Both the position numbers and the translations under genes were made by a program. From Actinophytocola sp. (lineage in GTDB: Bacteria > Actinomycetota > Actinomycetes > Mycobacteriales > Pseudonocardiaceae): a DNA stretch of 62,002 nucleotides. A model generated the notes under the pieces. That model did no database searches and was not told where the DNA came from. It saw only the letters and a program-made list of their open reading frames with translations. The first letter of the stretch is position 1. Each line of letters begins with the position of its first letter. This document shows positions 53,106 to 61,993 of this stretch, in pieces. The stretch is from the NCBI GenBank assembly GCA_009377385.1, contig WHUD01000010.1, forward strand, positions 1-62,002. Reading direction: 5' to 3'.

Positions 53106-54265
53106 GGCTGGCCTCCTGGCTCCGTCAGCAACACCACCAGACCCTCGGCGTCGGTCTCCGCGCCGATCACATCGCACGGCCGCAGCAGCCTGGGCAGCGC
53201 GACCAGCCTGCGGGATCCGTCGATGGTGATGGCGAGATCGTCGTCGATGCGCGCGAGGTCGACGTCGGCGTCCGGCGCGAGCGGCAGCGCGATCCGAAGC
53301 CGGTAGCCCTGGTCGGACTCGGTGATGCGGAGCATCGGGGCGACGTCGTCGGCTTCCCCCGCCAGCGGGTCCCCGCCACCGTAGAGCTCCTTGGCGATCT
53401 CGGCAAGCGCGTCCAGCCCGACCGGCTCGGCCGCCCGGTGTTCGACCAACCGCACGCCGGACAGCCCGGCGGCGCCAGCCTCGGCCAGCACCGCTTCCTG
53501 CTGGGCGCGGCGTTCCCGCAGCCAGGACGCCGCTCCCCCGCGCCACAGTCCGGCGGCGGGCATCAGGCGGTTGGCCACGATGCCGTCGACCCGGATGCCG
53601 CGCAGCGCGAGCGCGGTCAGCGTGCGACGGGTCTCGGCGACCACCATGCGTTCCGGGGTGAGCACCAGCCTGACCGTCGTGACGTCCCGGTCGGTCAGCA
53701 TCGTTCGCAACGACTCAAGGTGGGCACCCAGCTCGGCCACCGACGCCGCCGCGCCGGTCAGCGCCCGCGACTTCGGCTGCCAGCCGTACATCCTGCGCAG
53801 GTAGCTTGCGATCGCTTCCGGCAGCGCGAACAGCCGCAATGTCTCGGCGGTCGGGCCGCAGTCGACGACGACGGCGTGCCAGTGCTTGGTCGCGGCGAGC
53901 CGCCGCACCTCGCCGAGTGCGAGCAGTTCGTCGACGCCGGGCAGCACGGTCAGTTCGGCCGCGTCCAGCGCATCGACGCCGATCCCGGCGAGCGCGTTGC
54001 CGAGCTGGCCGCGCAGCCGCTGCCATGCGGTGTCGGCGAGCGAGCGACTGTCGATCTGCACCGCGTCGAGCCGTCTGTCCACTTCGGTCGGTTCTGGACC
54101 GAGCGGGACGCCGTAGGAGTCGGCGAGCGAGTGGGCGGGGTCGGTTGAGACGACGAGCGTCCGCTTGCCGTACGTGGCCAGTGTCGCCCCGGTTGCAGCG
54201 GCCAGCGTGGTCTTGCCGACCCCTCCCTTTCCGGTGAACAGTACCAGCCGCACGCTAGGAGCCAC
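53102..54265 (-). CDS. ArsA/GET3-family ATPase with C-terminal HSP20-like domain
   Basis: The 387-residue ATPase has deviant Walker A GKGGVGKTT (12-20), STDPAHSLADS (switch I), and VVVDCGPTAETLRLF in place of the usual DTAPTGHTLR. The C-terminal 80 residues form an ArsA-type HSP20-like domain. No arsenic genes are nearby, so a targeting, maturation or chaperone role is likelier than arsenite export. It is the Rv2184c type. GTG 54265 overlaps the SRPBCC gene by 11 bp; GTG 54253 is an alternative start. Confidence 0.85.
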   Translation of the reverse strand: MAPSVRLVLFTGKGGVGKTTLAAATGATLATYGKRTLVVSTDPAHSLADSYGVPLGPEPTEVDRRLDAVQIDSRSLADTAWQRLRGQLGNALAGIGVDALDAAELTVLPGVDELLALGEVRRLAATKHWHAVVVDCGPTAETLRLFALPEAIASYLRRMYGWQPKSRALTGAAASVAELGAHLESLRTMLTDRDVTTVRLVLTPERMVVAETRRTLTALALRGIRVDGIVANRLMPAAGLWRGGAASWLRERRAQQEAVLAEAGAAGLSGVRLVEHRAAEPVGLDALAEIAKELYGGGDPLAGEADDVAPMLRITESDQGYRLRIALPLAPDADVDLARIDDDLAITIDGSRRLVALPRLLRPCDVIGAETDAEGLVVLLTEPGGQP

Positions 54266-54698
54266 TCTCCGCGCGACGCTTGAGCTCCTTGAGTGCGATG
54301 TCCATGATCATCTTCTCCGCCTTGCGCCGTAGCTGGCCGATCATCGGCAACGCGAGTTCCACCGACAGGGTGTAGGTCACTTCGGTCTGGCCGTTGTCGA
54401 GCGGCGTGAGCTCGTAGCGGCCCCGCTGCGCCTTCTGCATCTGGCCCTTGATCAGGCGCCAGCTCACGCTGAGCCCGTCGGGCGCCCAGTCGTATTCGAG
54501 CGTGTAGACGTCCTTGACCGGCCCGGCGTCGAGGGTAAATGTGACCCGGACCGCCTGTCCGTTGACATTGCGTTCGAGGATCTCGGTGGACCGGACCGCC
54601 TTGGCCCACTCAGGGTAGGACTCCAGATCGGCGATCACCGCCATGATCTGGTCTGGTGGGGCGTCGACGACGATCGACTGAGTGGACTCGTCGGCCAT
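54255..54698 (-). CDS. SRPBCC/RatA-like protein (Rv2185c type)
   Basis: The 147-residue protein is a complete START/SRPBCC fold: QSIVVDAPPDQIMAVIADLESYPEWAK at the N-terminus (strand, helices with the YPEW motif), central strands, and a long C-terminal helix with KAEKMIMDIALKELKRR. It is likely to bind a hydrophobic ligand or partner. ATG 54698 is used. It overlaps the ArsA gene, matching the Rv2185c-Rv2184c pair, which supports a common job. Confidence 0.85.
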   Translation of the reverse strand: MADESTQSIVVDAPPDQIMAVIADLESYPEWAKAVRSTEILERNVNGQAVRVTFTLDAGPVKDVYTLEYDWAPDGLSVSWRLIKGQMQKAQRGRYELTPLDNGQTEVTYTLSVELALPMIGQLRRKAEKMIMDIALKELKRRAESGS

Positions 54699-54753
54699 GC
54701 CCAAGAGGGTAGCCGCACCGCCCGACGCTGTCGGAGTGACGGGTGGGGTTGTG

Positions 54754-55542
54754 TCACCACCGCAGCACGAACGGGCGTTCGGCCAGCTTGAAGTGCCCGA
54801 CGTTGCAGCATTCTGTCCTGCCGAGCCGCATCCGGTCCGCCAGCGGCTGGTGCACGTGACCGAACAGCGACCAGCGCGGCTGTTCCCGCTCGACGGCCTC
54901 CCGCAGGCTCGGCGCGCCCGCCTCGGTGCGTTTGGTCACGACGTCGTAGGTCAGCTCAGGGACGTCCGGCGGGATATGGCTGCACAGGACGTCGATCTGG
55001 CCGAGCCCGGCGACTGCCTCCGCGAACTCGTCGTGCGGACGCAGGTACGGCGTCCAGGCCGACGACGTGCGGCGCGGCACGCCGTCCGGCCGCAGCGAGC
55101 CGCCGACGAAGCCGAACCGCAGCCCGCCGATCTTGGCGACGTCGCCGTCGAGCACGTGGATGCCGCCCTCGGCGAACTCCTGCCACAGCGAGGGCGCGTC
55201 CACGTTGCCGGGGGTGGCGTAGGTGGGCGCGGTCATCGCGCCGAACAGCTCGGCGTACTGCTCCCGGATCGCCTCCTCCACCAGGCCGGCGGGGTCGTCC
55301 AGACTGCCCCACAGCTCCCGCGAGTAGGCGATGGTGGCCTCGCGGTCACCTGAACGGCGCAGGTCGGCGAAGACCTTCACCTTCTCCGCGCCGAACAGCC
55401 TGCCAAGAATGCCCTTCTCGTGCCGGTGGTAGTCGACGAAGTCGATCAGGTCGCCCAGCACGACGAGCGCGTCCGCACCCTCGCCCGCGCGGGCGAGGGC
55501 ATCGGCGTTGCCATGGACATCGGACACGACGTGTACGCGCAC
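54754..55542 (-). CDS. Metallophosphoesterase
   Basis: The 262-residue calcineurin-like phosphoesterase has all metal motifs: SDVHGN (7-12), GDLIDFVDY, GNVD, SHIPPD and FGHVHQP. In the third, the canonical GNHD is GNVD, so the usual catalytic His is replaced by Val. This may alter activity. The substrate is unknown. It starts 10 bp after the second SRPBCC gene and is followed by the Rv2185c-like gene after 55 bp. Confidence 0.82.
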   Translation of the reverse strand: MRVHVVSDVHGNADALARAGEGADALVVLGDLIDFVDYHRHEKGILGRLFGAEKVKVFADLRRSGDREATIAYSRELWGSLDDPAGLVEEAIREQYAELFGAMTAPTYATPGNVDAPSLWQEFAEGGIHVLDGDVAKIGGLRFGFVGGSLRPDGVPRRTSSAWTPYLRPHDEFAEAVAGLGQIDVLCSHIPPDVPELTYDVVTKRTEAGAPSLREAVEREQPRWSLFGHVHQPLADRMRLGRTECCNVGHFKLAERPFVLRW

Positions 55543-55552
55543 TACAGTTCCC

Positions 55553-55984
55553 CTAGCTCTGCGGTGGTACCCCTGGCTGACGGCCGTCCTCCAGGGTGTT
55601 CTTCAGCCCGAGCGCGATCGCCTTGGCCGCACGTGCCCGCGCGTCGTACTCCCTCGCGAGCTGGCGAGGGGCCAGGCTGAGCGGGCGTCCCGCGGCATCG
55701 GCGGGGGTGGCACGCAGGAAGTAGTGCAGCAGCGTGCCGTCCAGCATCGCCTCGCACCAGACCTCCATGGTGCCGACCAGCGCTCCGCGTACCGTCCAGC
55801 GCATGCCCTCGTCGCCCCGGTCGCGGTACACCGCGAGCAGCAGGTCCGGCCAGTAGCGCGACCACGAACGGGGGTCGGCGAAAGCAGAGGCGACCGTCGA
55901 CGGCGGCACCGCGAGGAACGTCTCGTCAACGAGATCGATCGACGGAGCTGCGGGCACACTCACCTGGTCTGATAATGCGGTCAC
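55553..55984 (-). CDS. SRPBCC/polyketide-cyclase-like protein (Rv2186c position)
   Basis: The 143-residue protein is of the START/SRPBCC superfamily: DETFLAVPPSTVASAFADPRSWSRYWPD at the N-terminus (the first strand and helices), then a strand-rich middle and a C-terminal helix. It is the first gene of the minus-strand seven-gene operon and is divergent from the acyl-CoA synthetase gene with 109 bp between. Neither ligand nor activity is known. Confidence 0.75.
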   Translation of the reverse strand: MTALSDQVSVPAAPSIDLVDETFLAVPPSTVASAFADPRSWSRYWPDLLLAVYRDRGDEGMRWTVRGALVGTMEVWCEAMLDGTLLHYFLRATPADAAGRPLSLAPRQLAREYDARARAAKAIALGLKNTLEDGRQPGVPPQS

Positions 55985-56048
55985 GGCCTGAAGAATCTCA
56001 CGCCACCGTATCGCGGCGTCCGGCGTGGTCCGCCGAAGCAGGCAACGA

Positions 56049-56068
56049 TAGAGTTACCCCGAGGTAAC
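56049..56068. promoter_or_regulatory. -10 box and inverted repeat before the acyl-CoA synthetase gene
   Basis: GTTACC (56053-56058) and GGTAAC (56063-56068) form a 6-bp inverted repeat with a 4-bp spacer. It overlaps a -10-like TAGAGT (56049-56054) in the only gap between the divergent operon and this gene. A repressor bound there would cover the promoter; a fatty-acyl-responsive TetR regulator is one possibility. Confidence 0.5.
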
Positions 56069-56093
56069 CAGCATGTCATGAGAGGTTGTCATC

Positions 56094-57890
56094 GTGCGCG
56101 AGTACACCGCTGCGTCCGCCCAAGACATCTCGGCTGAGGAGAACCTCACCGAGGTCATCTGGGAGCACGCCGAGCGATACGGCGACACCGTCAGCTTCCG
56201 CCGTCAGGTGGACGGTGTCTGGCACGACGTCACCGCACGCAAGTATGCGGCGGAGGTGCTCGCCGTCGCGAAGGGGCTCATTGCGGCTGGCATCGGCACC
56301 GGCGACCGGGTCGGCCTCATCGCCAAGACGCGCTACGAGTGGACACTGCTTGACTTCGCCATATGGGCGGCCGGCGGCGTGACGGTGCCGGTGTACGAGA
56401 CGTCGTCGGCGGACCAGATCGCCTGGATCCTGTCGAACTCCGGCGCGAAAGCCGTGATCGTGGAGACCGACGATCACCGCGCACGGGTCGACGAGGTGGC
56501 CGGGAAGCTCGACGACCTGGCCAACGTCTGGCAGATCGAGGGCTCGTCGCAGGCGGTGACGGCGTTGACCGAGCTCGGCGCCGACGTCGCCGACGACACC
56601 GTGCACGAACGCCGCCGCTCTGTCGGCGCGGACGACCTGGCCACCATCGTGTACACCTCGGGGACCACCGGCCGCCCCAAAGGTGTCGCGCTGACCCACC
56701 GCAACCTGCTCGCCGAGGTCAGGGCCTGCGTCGCCGCCATGCCGGACCTGCTCGCCGAGGGCAAGTCGCTGCTGGTGTTCCTGCCGCTGGCGCACATCCT
56801 GGCGCGCGCGATCACCCTGATGGCGGTGTACTCGCGGGTCACGGTCGGACACACCCCCGATCCGAAGACGCTGCTGGACGACCTCGCCCAGTTCCGGCCC
56901 AGCGCGGTCGTCGCGGTGCCTCGGATGTTCGAGAAGGTCTACAACAGCGCGAAGCTCAAGGCGCACTCCGAGGGCAAGGGCAAGATCTTCGACGCGGCCG
57001 AGCGCGCCGCGATCGCCTACAGCGAGCGGATGGACACGTTCCCGTTGCCGGTCACGCTCAAGATCAAGCACGGGATCTTCGACAAGCTGGTCTACAGCAA
57101 GCTGCGCGCCGCGCTCGGCGGCCGCTGCCTCGGTGCGGTGTCCGGTGGCGCGCCGCTCGGCAGCAGGCTGGCGCACTTCTTCCGGGGCATCGGCGTGACC
57201 GTCTACGAGGGCTATGGGCTCACCGAGACGTCGGCGGCCGCCGCGGTCAACACCGAAGACGCCATCAAGATCGGCACCGTGGGCAAGCCCGCGGCCGGTA
57301 CATCGGCGCGGATTGCGGAGGACGGCGAGATCCTGCTCAAGGGTGACGTCGTGTTCGGCGGCTACTGGCAGAACGACGACGCCACCGCGGAGGCGCTGGA
57401 GGACGGCTGGTTCTACACCGGCGATCTCGGCGCGATCGACGACGAGGGTTTCCTGTCGATCACCGGCAGGAAGAAGGAGATCATCGTCACCGCTGGCGGT
57501 AAGAACGTGGCGCCGTCCGGGCTGGAGGACACGCTGAAGTCGAAGCCGCTGATCAGCCAGGCGATGGTGGTCGGCGACCAGCGGCCGTTCATCGGCGCGC
57601 TGGTCACCATCGACGAGGAGTTCTTCCCCACCTGGAAACAGCAGCACGGCAAGCAAGGGGACAAGACAGTGGCCGACCTTGCCGATGACCCCGAACTGCG
57701 CGCCGACGTGCAGGCCGCCGTCGACGAGGCCAACACGTTCGTGTCGCAGGCCGAGGCGATCCGCAAGTTCACCGTGCTGCCGCAGGACTTCACCGAGGCC
57801 GCTGGCGAGATCACGCCAAGCCTGAAGCTCAAGCGCAACGTCGTCGGCGAACTCCACGCCGACGCGATCGAACGGCTGTACCAGTCCTGA
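56094..57890 (+). CDS. Long-chain acyl-CoA synthetase (FadD15-like)
   Basis: This 598-residue adenylate-forming enzyme activates long-chain fatty acids. It shows TIVYTSGTTGRPKGVALTH (about 184-202), YEGYGLTETSAA, FYTGDLGAIDDEGFLSITGR, the signature lysine hinge GRKKEIIVTAGGKNVAPS and a C-terminal catalytic Lys in LKLKRN. It is the Rv2187 orthologue in sequence type and position next to the SRPBCC/ArsA genes. The GTG start has GAGAGG upstream. An operator-like palindrome lies 26 bp before the start. Confidence 0.92.
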   Translation: MREYTAASAQDISAEENLTEVIWEHAERYGDTVSFRRQVDGVWHDVTARKYAAEVLAVAKGLIAAGIGTGDRVGLIAKTRYEWTLLDFAIWAAGGVTVPVYETSSADQIAWILSNSGAKAVIVETDDHRARVDEVAGKLDDLANVWQIEGSSQAVTALTELGADVADDTVHERRRSVGADDLATIVYTSGTTGRPKGVALTHRNLLAEVRACVAAMPDLLAEGKSLLVFLPLAHILARAITLMAVYSRVTVGHTPDPKTLLDDLAQFRPSAVVAVPRMFEKVYNSAKLKAHSEGKGKIFDAAERAAIAYSERMDTFPLPVTLKIKHGIFDKLVYSKLRAALGGRCLGAVSGGAPLGSRLAHFFRGIGVTVYEGYGLTETSAAAAVNTEDAIKIGTVGKPAAGTSARIAEDGEILLKGDVVFGGYWQNDDATAEALEDGWFYTGDLGAIDDEGFLSITGRKKEIIVTAGGKNVAPSGLEDTLKSKPLISQAMVVGDQRPFIGALVTIDEEFFPTWKQQHGKQGDKTVADLADDPELRADVQAAVDEANTFVSQAEAIRKFTVLPQDFTEAAGEITPSLKLKRNVVGELHADAIERLYQS

Positions 57891-57916
57891 GCCCGGCCAG
57901 CACGGCGGGGCGCGGC

Positions 57917-57922
57917 TATACT
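57917..57922 (+). promoter_or_regulatory. -10 hexamer of the LmeA-like gene
   Basis: TATACT is a near-consensus -10 box, about 52 nt before ATG 57975. No -35 was recognised. Confidence 0.45.
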
Positions 57923-57974
57923 CGACCAACCGCCCGCTCCGCGCGGCGACGACTGGCTTGGTGAGCGCTGGCCC

Positions 57975-58604
57975 ATGAGCACCTTCGAGCAGATCCGCAC
58001 GGCCGTGATCACCCTGCTGCGCGCGGAGAGCGTCGAGTTCGATCCGCCACCGCGCACGTTGGCGCGGTCGGTGTTCAGCCGGCGCATCGAGCGGGTGACG
58101 ATGCGCGCCACCGGGGTGCCGATCGAGGACACCGACGTCGTTCTGGCCCGGCTCGACCTGGTCGCCGAGGACGTGCGGGTGCGGTTCTCGCTGCGCGGGC
58201 CCGCGCTCGACGTCGGCGAGACGACGTTCGCCGCGACGCTCACCCAAGACCAGCTCAGCGCCCTGGTGCCGCTGCCACCCGGTGTTGATCGGCTGTCGGT
58301 GACCCGGCGCGGGTTCACCTTCCACACCGTGGCAGGGATCCCGGTCTACACGTCGGTCAGCCTGAACGACAGCAAGGTCGTCGTCTCCCCCTCCGCCCCG
58401 TCGAAGGTGCCGCTGCTCGACCTGATCGGCATCGACATCGAGATGCCGCAGTTGCCCGTACGCAGCGGGCTGGAGCAGCTCACCCGGTTCGGGCTGAGCT
58501 TCGACCTGCCCGAACTGCCCGCCAACGCCGCCATCGACCGGCTGCAGTTGCAGGAAGGGCACGTCGTTGTGTCGGGGACGGCGGACCTAAGCAGCGGGGA
58601 CTAG
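57975..58604 (+). CDS. LmeA-like phospholipid-binding protein (DUF2993)
   Basis: The 209-residue protein has no clear signal peptide and is rich in beta strands: the pattern VVLARLDLVAEDVRVRF followed by TFAATLTQDQLSALV is typical of DUF2993. LmeA of mycobacteria binds phospholipids and acts in lipomannan synthesis. The absence of an export signal here is unusual for that family and lowers confidence. The sequence ends 4 bp from the stop of the convergent DUF885 gene. Confidence 0.6.
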   Translation: MSTFEQIRTAVITLLRAESVEFDPPPRTLARSVFSRRIERVTMRATGVPIEDTDVVLARLDLVAEDVRVRFSLRGPALDVGETTFAATLTQDQLSALVPLPPGVDRLSVTRRGFTFHTVAGIPVYTSVSLNDSKVVVSPSAPSKVPLLDLIGIDIEMPQLPVRSGLEQLTRFGLSFDLPELPANAAIDRLQLQEGHVVVSGTADLSSGD

Positions 58605-58607
58605 CCG

Positions 58608-60284
58608 TCACACCGCCGCCCGGGTCCTGCGGTGCGCCCAGTCCGCAACCACGGTGTTCAGGATCGGCATCGGCAGCGACCCGCCGCCGAGCACGACGTC
58701 GTGGAACTCGCGAATGTCGAACGCCGCGCCGAGTGCCTGTTCGGCCTGGCTGCGCATCCGTTGCAGCTCCAGCCTGCCAACCATGTACGACAACGCCTGC
58801 GCTGGCACCCCGGCGTAACGGTCCACTTCGGACTCGATCTCCATGGCGGGCATCGGGGTGTGCTCGGTGAGGAACGCGACAGCGCGCTGCCTGCTCCAGC
58901 CATAGGCGTGCAGGCCGGTGTCGACGACGAGCCGTGCCGCGCGCATCGACTCCTGGCTCAGCATGCCGAGCCGCGAGAGGTCACCGGAGTACAGCCCCAT
59001 CTCGTCCGCAAGGCGCTCCGCGTACAACCCCCAGCCCTCTGCGTAGGCGTTGATGTCGGCGATGCGGCGCAGCAGCGGCAGCTTCTCCAACCCGAGCGCG
59101 GTGGTGACCTGGAAATGGTGCCCCGGCACGGTCTCGTGGAACGCGATCGCCTCGGACGGATGGCGGCAGCGCTGCGTCGCGTCGAGCGTGTTCGCGAAAT
59201 ACGTGCCCGGCCGGGAGCCGTCAAGCGACGGCGGCGTGTAGTACGCCAGTGAACCACCCTCGGCCTCGGCGGCGGGCACCGGCTGGACGACGACCCGCTC
59301 CGACGGCACCCGCCCGAACCACCGCGCCGCGACGCCCTCAGCGCGGGCGATGGCGCGCCGGGCGGAGCTGAGCAGTTCCTCGCCACTTGACCAGCGCAAC
59401 GCCGGGTCGTGGCGGAGGCGGTGGAAGATCTCCGCCTGCGACCGGGTACCGAACACCCGCGAGCCAACCGTGGCGTACTCGGCGGACAGCTTCTCGAGCA
59501 GTTCCAAACCGGTCTGGTGCAGCTCATCAGGGGTGTGCTCCGTCGTGGTGTGCACGGCGGCGAGCGCCCGGTAGCGCTGCTCGCCGTCCGGCTGCCACCA
59601 CAGCCCGGACTGGCCGTCCTCGCGCGCCTTGGGCAGCAGCTCGTACGCGAGGAAGTCGCGGTAGTGTCCGTACGCGGGCCGGACGGCGGTGTCGATCAGC
59701 AGGTCCCTGCTGGCGACGAACCGCGCGTTCCGCCGTCGCGGCCGGACGTCGCGCAGCGGGTCGTCGACCCGCGCGCGCAGGTAGCGGTCGATGAACCCGA
59801 TACCGGCCCGCACCAGGAACGCGGGCGGCGCGAGGCCCCTGGCGACACCGTCGCGCTGCCGCTCGGACAGCGTCGTCAGGTAGCCGGGCAGCGCGTCGAG
59901 GCGGGCAAGGAAGCCCTCGGCCGTCTCCTCGTCGGACAGCGAGATCAACGGTAGCGCGAGCAGCGGCCACAGCGCGGGGGCCGACAGCCCGTCGCTGACC
60001 GAGAACTCCTCCAGCCGGACGTCGATCTCGGCGGCCAGCGCGAACGCCTGCTGCACGACCAGCTCCCTGGTGACCCGCTCCGAGTCGTCCAGCGTGGCGG
60101 GATCGACGTCGGTCGCGGCACGCGCGAGCGCGAACATGTGGTCGCGGGTGCGCTGGCGGGGGTGTTCGCCGTAGTCGGTCAGCCGGTGATGCGGCCCTGG
60201 CAGGCCGAGCAGCGACGCCTCGAAGGGATACGCCTCGAAGCGGGCGGCGACCAGTTCGTCGGCGAGCTCGGTGATCTCACTCAT
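58608..60284 (-). CDS. DUF885 family putative metallopeptidase, copy 2
   Basis: The 558-residue cytoplasmic protein of DUF885 carries the putative zinc motif AFHETVPGHHFQ and the downstream EGWGLYAERL, whose Glu may be a further ligand. Family members are thought to be carboxypeptidase-like metallohydrolases. It has no signal peptide. Its ATG overlaps the stop of copy 1 by 4 bp. The two share most motifs and are tandem duplicates that have diverged. Confidence 0.85.
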   Translation of the reverse strand: MSEITELADELVAARFEAYPFEASLLGLPGPHHRLTDYGEHPRQRTRDHMFALARAATDVDPATLDDSERVTRELVVQQAFALAAEIDVRLEEFSVSDGLSAPALWPLLALPLISLSDEETAEGFLARLDALPGYLTTLSERQRDGVARGLAPPAFLVRAGIGFIDRYLRARVDDPLRDVRPRRRNARFVASRDLLIDTAVRPAYGHYRDFLAYELLPKAREDGQSGLWWQPDGEQRYRALAAVHTTTEHTPDELHQTGLELLEKLSAEYATVGSRVFGTRSQAEIFHRLRHDPALRWSSGEELLSSARRAIARAEGVAARWFGRVPSERVVVQPVPAAEAEGGSLAYYTPPSLDGSRPGTYFANTLDATQRCRHPSEAIAFHETVPGHHFQVTTALGLEKLPLLRRIADINAYAEGWGLYAERLADEMGLYSGDLSRLGMLSQESMRAARLVVDTGLHAYGWSRQRAVAFLTEHTPMPAMEIESEVDRYAGVPAQALSYMVGRLELQRMRSQAEQALGAAFDIREFHDVVLGGGSLPMPILNTVVADWAHRRTRAAV

Positions 60285-61993
60285 GCGCCGCGCTGCGCCT
60301 CACCGTCCGCCCAGTCGGTGATCAGTTTCTCAAGCACCGCGAGTGGCACGGCGCCGCTGCCCAGCACGATGTCGTGGAATCCCTTGACGTCGAAGGCGTT
60401 GCCCATGCGGCGTTCGGCATCCGACCGCAGCCGCAGGATCTCAAGCCTGCCGACCATGTAGGACAGCGCCTGGCCAGGATACGCGATGTAACGGTCTACT
60501 TCGGACTCGATCTCGACCTGCGCCATCGGCGTGTTGTCCCGCAGGTAGTCAATCGCCTGCTGGCGGCTCCAGCGCTTGGCGTGCAGGCCGGTGTCGACGA
60601 CGAGCCTGCCCGCGCGCATCGAGTCCATACTGAGCATGCCGAGCAGCGGCACGTCACCGGAGTAGAGCCCCATCTCGTGCGCCAGCCGCTCGGTGTAGAG
60701 CCCCCAGCCTTCGGTGTAGGCGGTGAAGTGGCTGATCCGGCGCAGCAGCGGCACCTCCGTCAGCCCCTGCGCGAGGCTGATCTGGAAGTGGTGCCCTGGA
60801 ATCGCCTCGTGGAACGCGATGACCTCGGCGGTCTGCCGGAACCGTTCGGTCGCCTCGTAGGTGTTGGCGAAGTAGGTGCCCGGCCGGGAGCCGTCGGTCG
60901 ACGGCATCAGGTAGTACGCGGCTGGCGCGCCCGGCGCGGCGGCCGCAGGCACCGGCTCAACGGTCCACGGCTGCTCCGGGATGGTGCCGAACCAGCGCGG
61001 CGCTTCCGCCGCCGCCCGTTCAATCGTGGTGCGCGCGGTGTCGAGCAGCTCATCGGCACCGGACCAGCGCAATGTGGGGTCGGTGCGCAGCCGATCGAAG
61101 ATGTCCTGTTGCGAGCGGGTGCCGAACACCCGCTCGCCGATGTCGGCGTACTCCTCGGCAAGCTCGGCGATCAGGTCCAGCCCGGTTTGGTGTAGCTCGT
61201 CCGGGGTGCGGTCTGTGGTGGTGTGCACCCGCGCGAGCGTGGCGTAGCTGGCGTCGCCGCCGGGGAGCCAGCACAGCCCCGGCTTGTCCGATGGACGGCC
61301 GTGCGGGGCGATGTCGCTGGCCAGGCCGTCACGGTAGGCGGCGAAGCCGGGCCGCGCCGCCTCCCGCAGGATCCGCTCCCGATCGCGATCGAACCGCTCC
61401 GCGATGTCCTCGGGCGCCTGCGGGCGCAGCAGCGGGTCGGACTCTGGCGCGGCGAGATGCCGGTCGATGTGCTCGATCGTGGCATTGACCAGGTGGGCGA
61501 CGCCGACCCTGCCGGACACCACGCCCGCCCGGTGCCGCTCGAGCGCGGCGTCAAGGTACGCCGGGATGGCACGCAGCCGGTCAAGGTAGGCCTCCGCCGA
61601 CGCGGCGTCCGACACGCCGAGCATCGGCAGCGACGTCAGCAGCCCCGACGCCGGCGCGACGAACAGGTCGGTGATGGTGAACTCGGCCAGCTTCAGCTCC
61701 GCCTCGTCGAGGTGGCTGGTTGCCAGCGCGATGACCACGTCGCGGGTGACGGCGTCCTGGGTGCTCAGGCCGTCAGGGTCGATCGCCTTCGCCCGTGCGA
61801 GGACGTCCTCGGTGGCGGCGGCGGTGCGTCGTTCGTCGGCCTCGCTGATGTCGCCGAGGCCCCGTCGCGTGCTGTCCACGCCGAGCAGGGCAGGCAGCAG
61901 CGGGTTCGCCGCGAACTGCACGTCGAGAAGCTGATCAGCCACCTGCGCGACGTCGTGTCGCGCTCCGTCCTTCGTCGTGCCCGTATCGTGCAT
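60281..61993 (-). CDS. DUF885 family putative metallopeptidase, copy 1
   Basis: The 570-residue DUF885 protein has AFHEAIPGHHFQ and EGWGLYTERLAHEMGLYSGD matching copy 2. ATG 61993 lies 9 bases from the window edge, so the gene appears complete. Its promoter is outside the window. Paralogues in tandem, translationally coupled, may form a hetero-oligomer or cover two substrate ranges. Confidence 0.85.
   Translation of the reverse strand: MHDTGTTKDGARHDVAQVADQLLDVQFAANPLLPALLGVDSTRRGLGDISEADERRTAAATEDVLARAKAIDPDGLSTQDAVTRDVVIALATSHLDEAELKLAEFTITDLFVAPASGLLTSLPMLGVSDAASAEAYLDRLRAIPAYLDAALERHRAGVVSGRVGVAHLVNATIEHIDRHLAAPESDPLLRPQAPEDIAERFDRDRERILREAARPGFAAYRDGLASDIAPHGRPSDKPGLCWLPGGDASYATLARVHTTTDRTPDELHQTGLDLIAELAEEYADIGERVFGTRSQQDIFDRLRTDPTLRWSGADELLDTARTTIERAAAEAPRWFGTIPEQPWTVEPVPAAAAPGAPAAYYLMPSTDGSRPGTYFANTYEATERFRQTAEVIAFHEAIPGHHFQISLAQGLTEVPLLRRISHFTAYTEGWGLYTERLAHEMGLYSGDVPLLGMLSMDSMRAGRLVVDTGLHAKRWSRQQAIDYLRDNTPMAQVEIESEVDRYIAYPGQALSYMVGRLEILRLRSDAERRMGNAFDVKGFHDIVLGSGAVPLAVLEKLITDWADGEAQRGA

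Noticed and set aside
53102-54265. Arsenite efflux ATPase
   Set aside because: There are no arsB, arsR, arsC or arsD genes nearby, and the gene matches the Rv2184c-type block, so arsenic resistance is not supported.
56076-58562. 828-codon open frame on the minus strand, opposite the acyl-CoA synthetase and LmeA-like genes
   Set aside because: It is a shadow of strong plus-strand coding: the product is His/Asp/Gly/Arg-rich low-complexity sequence with no family motif, and the plus-strand frame has clear adenylate-forming motifs.
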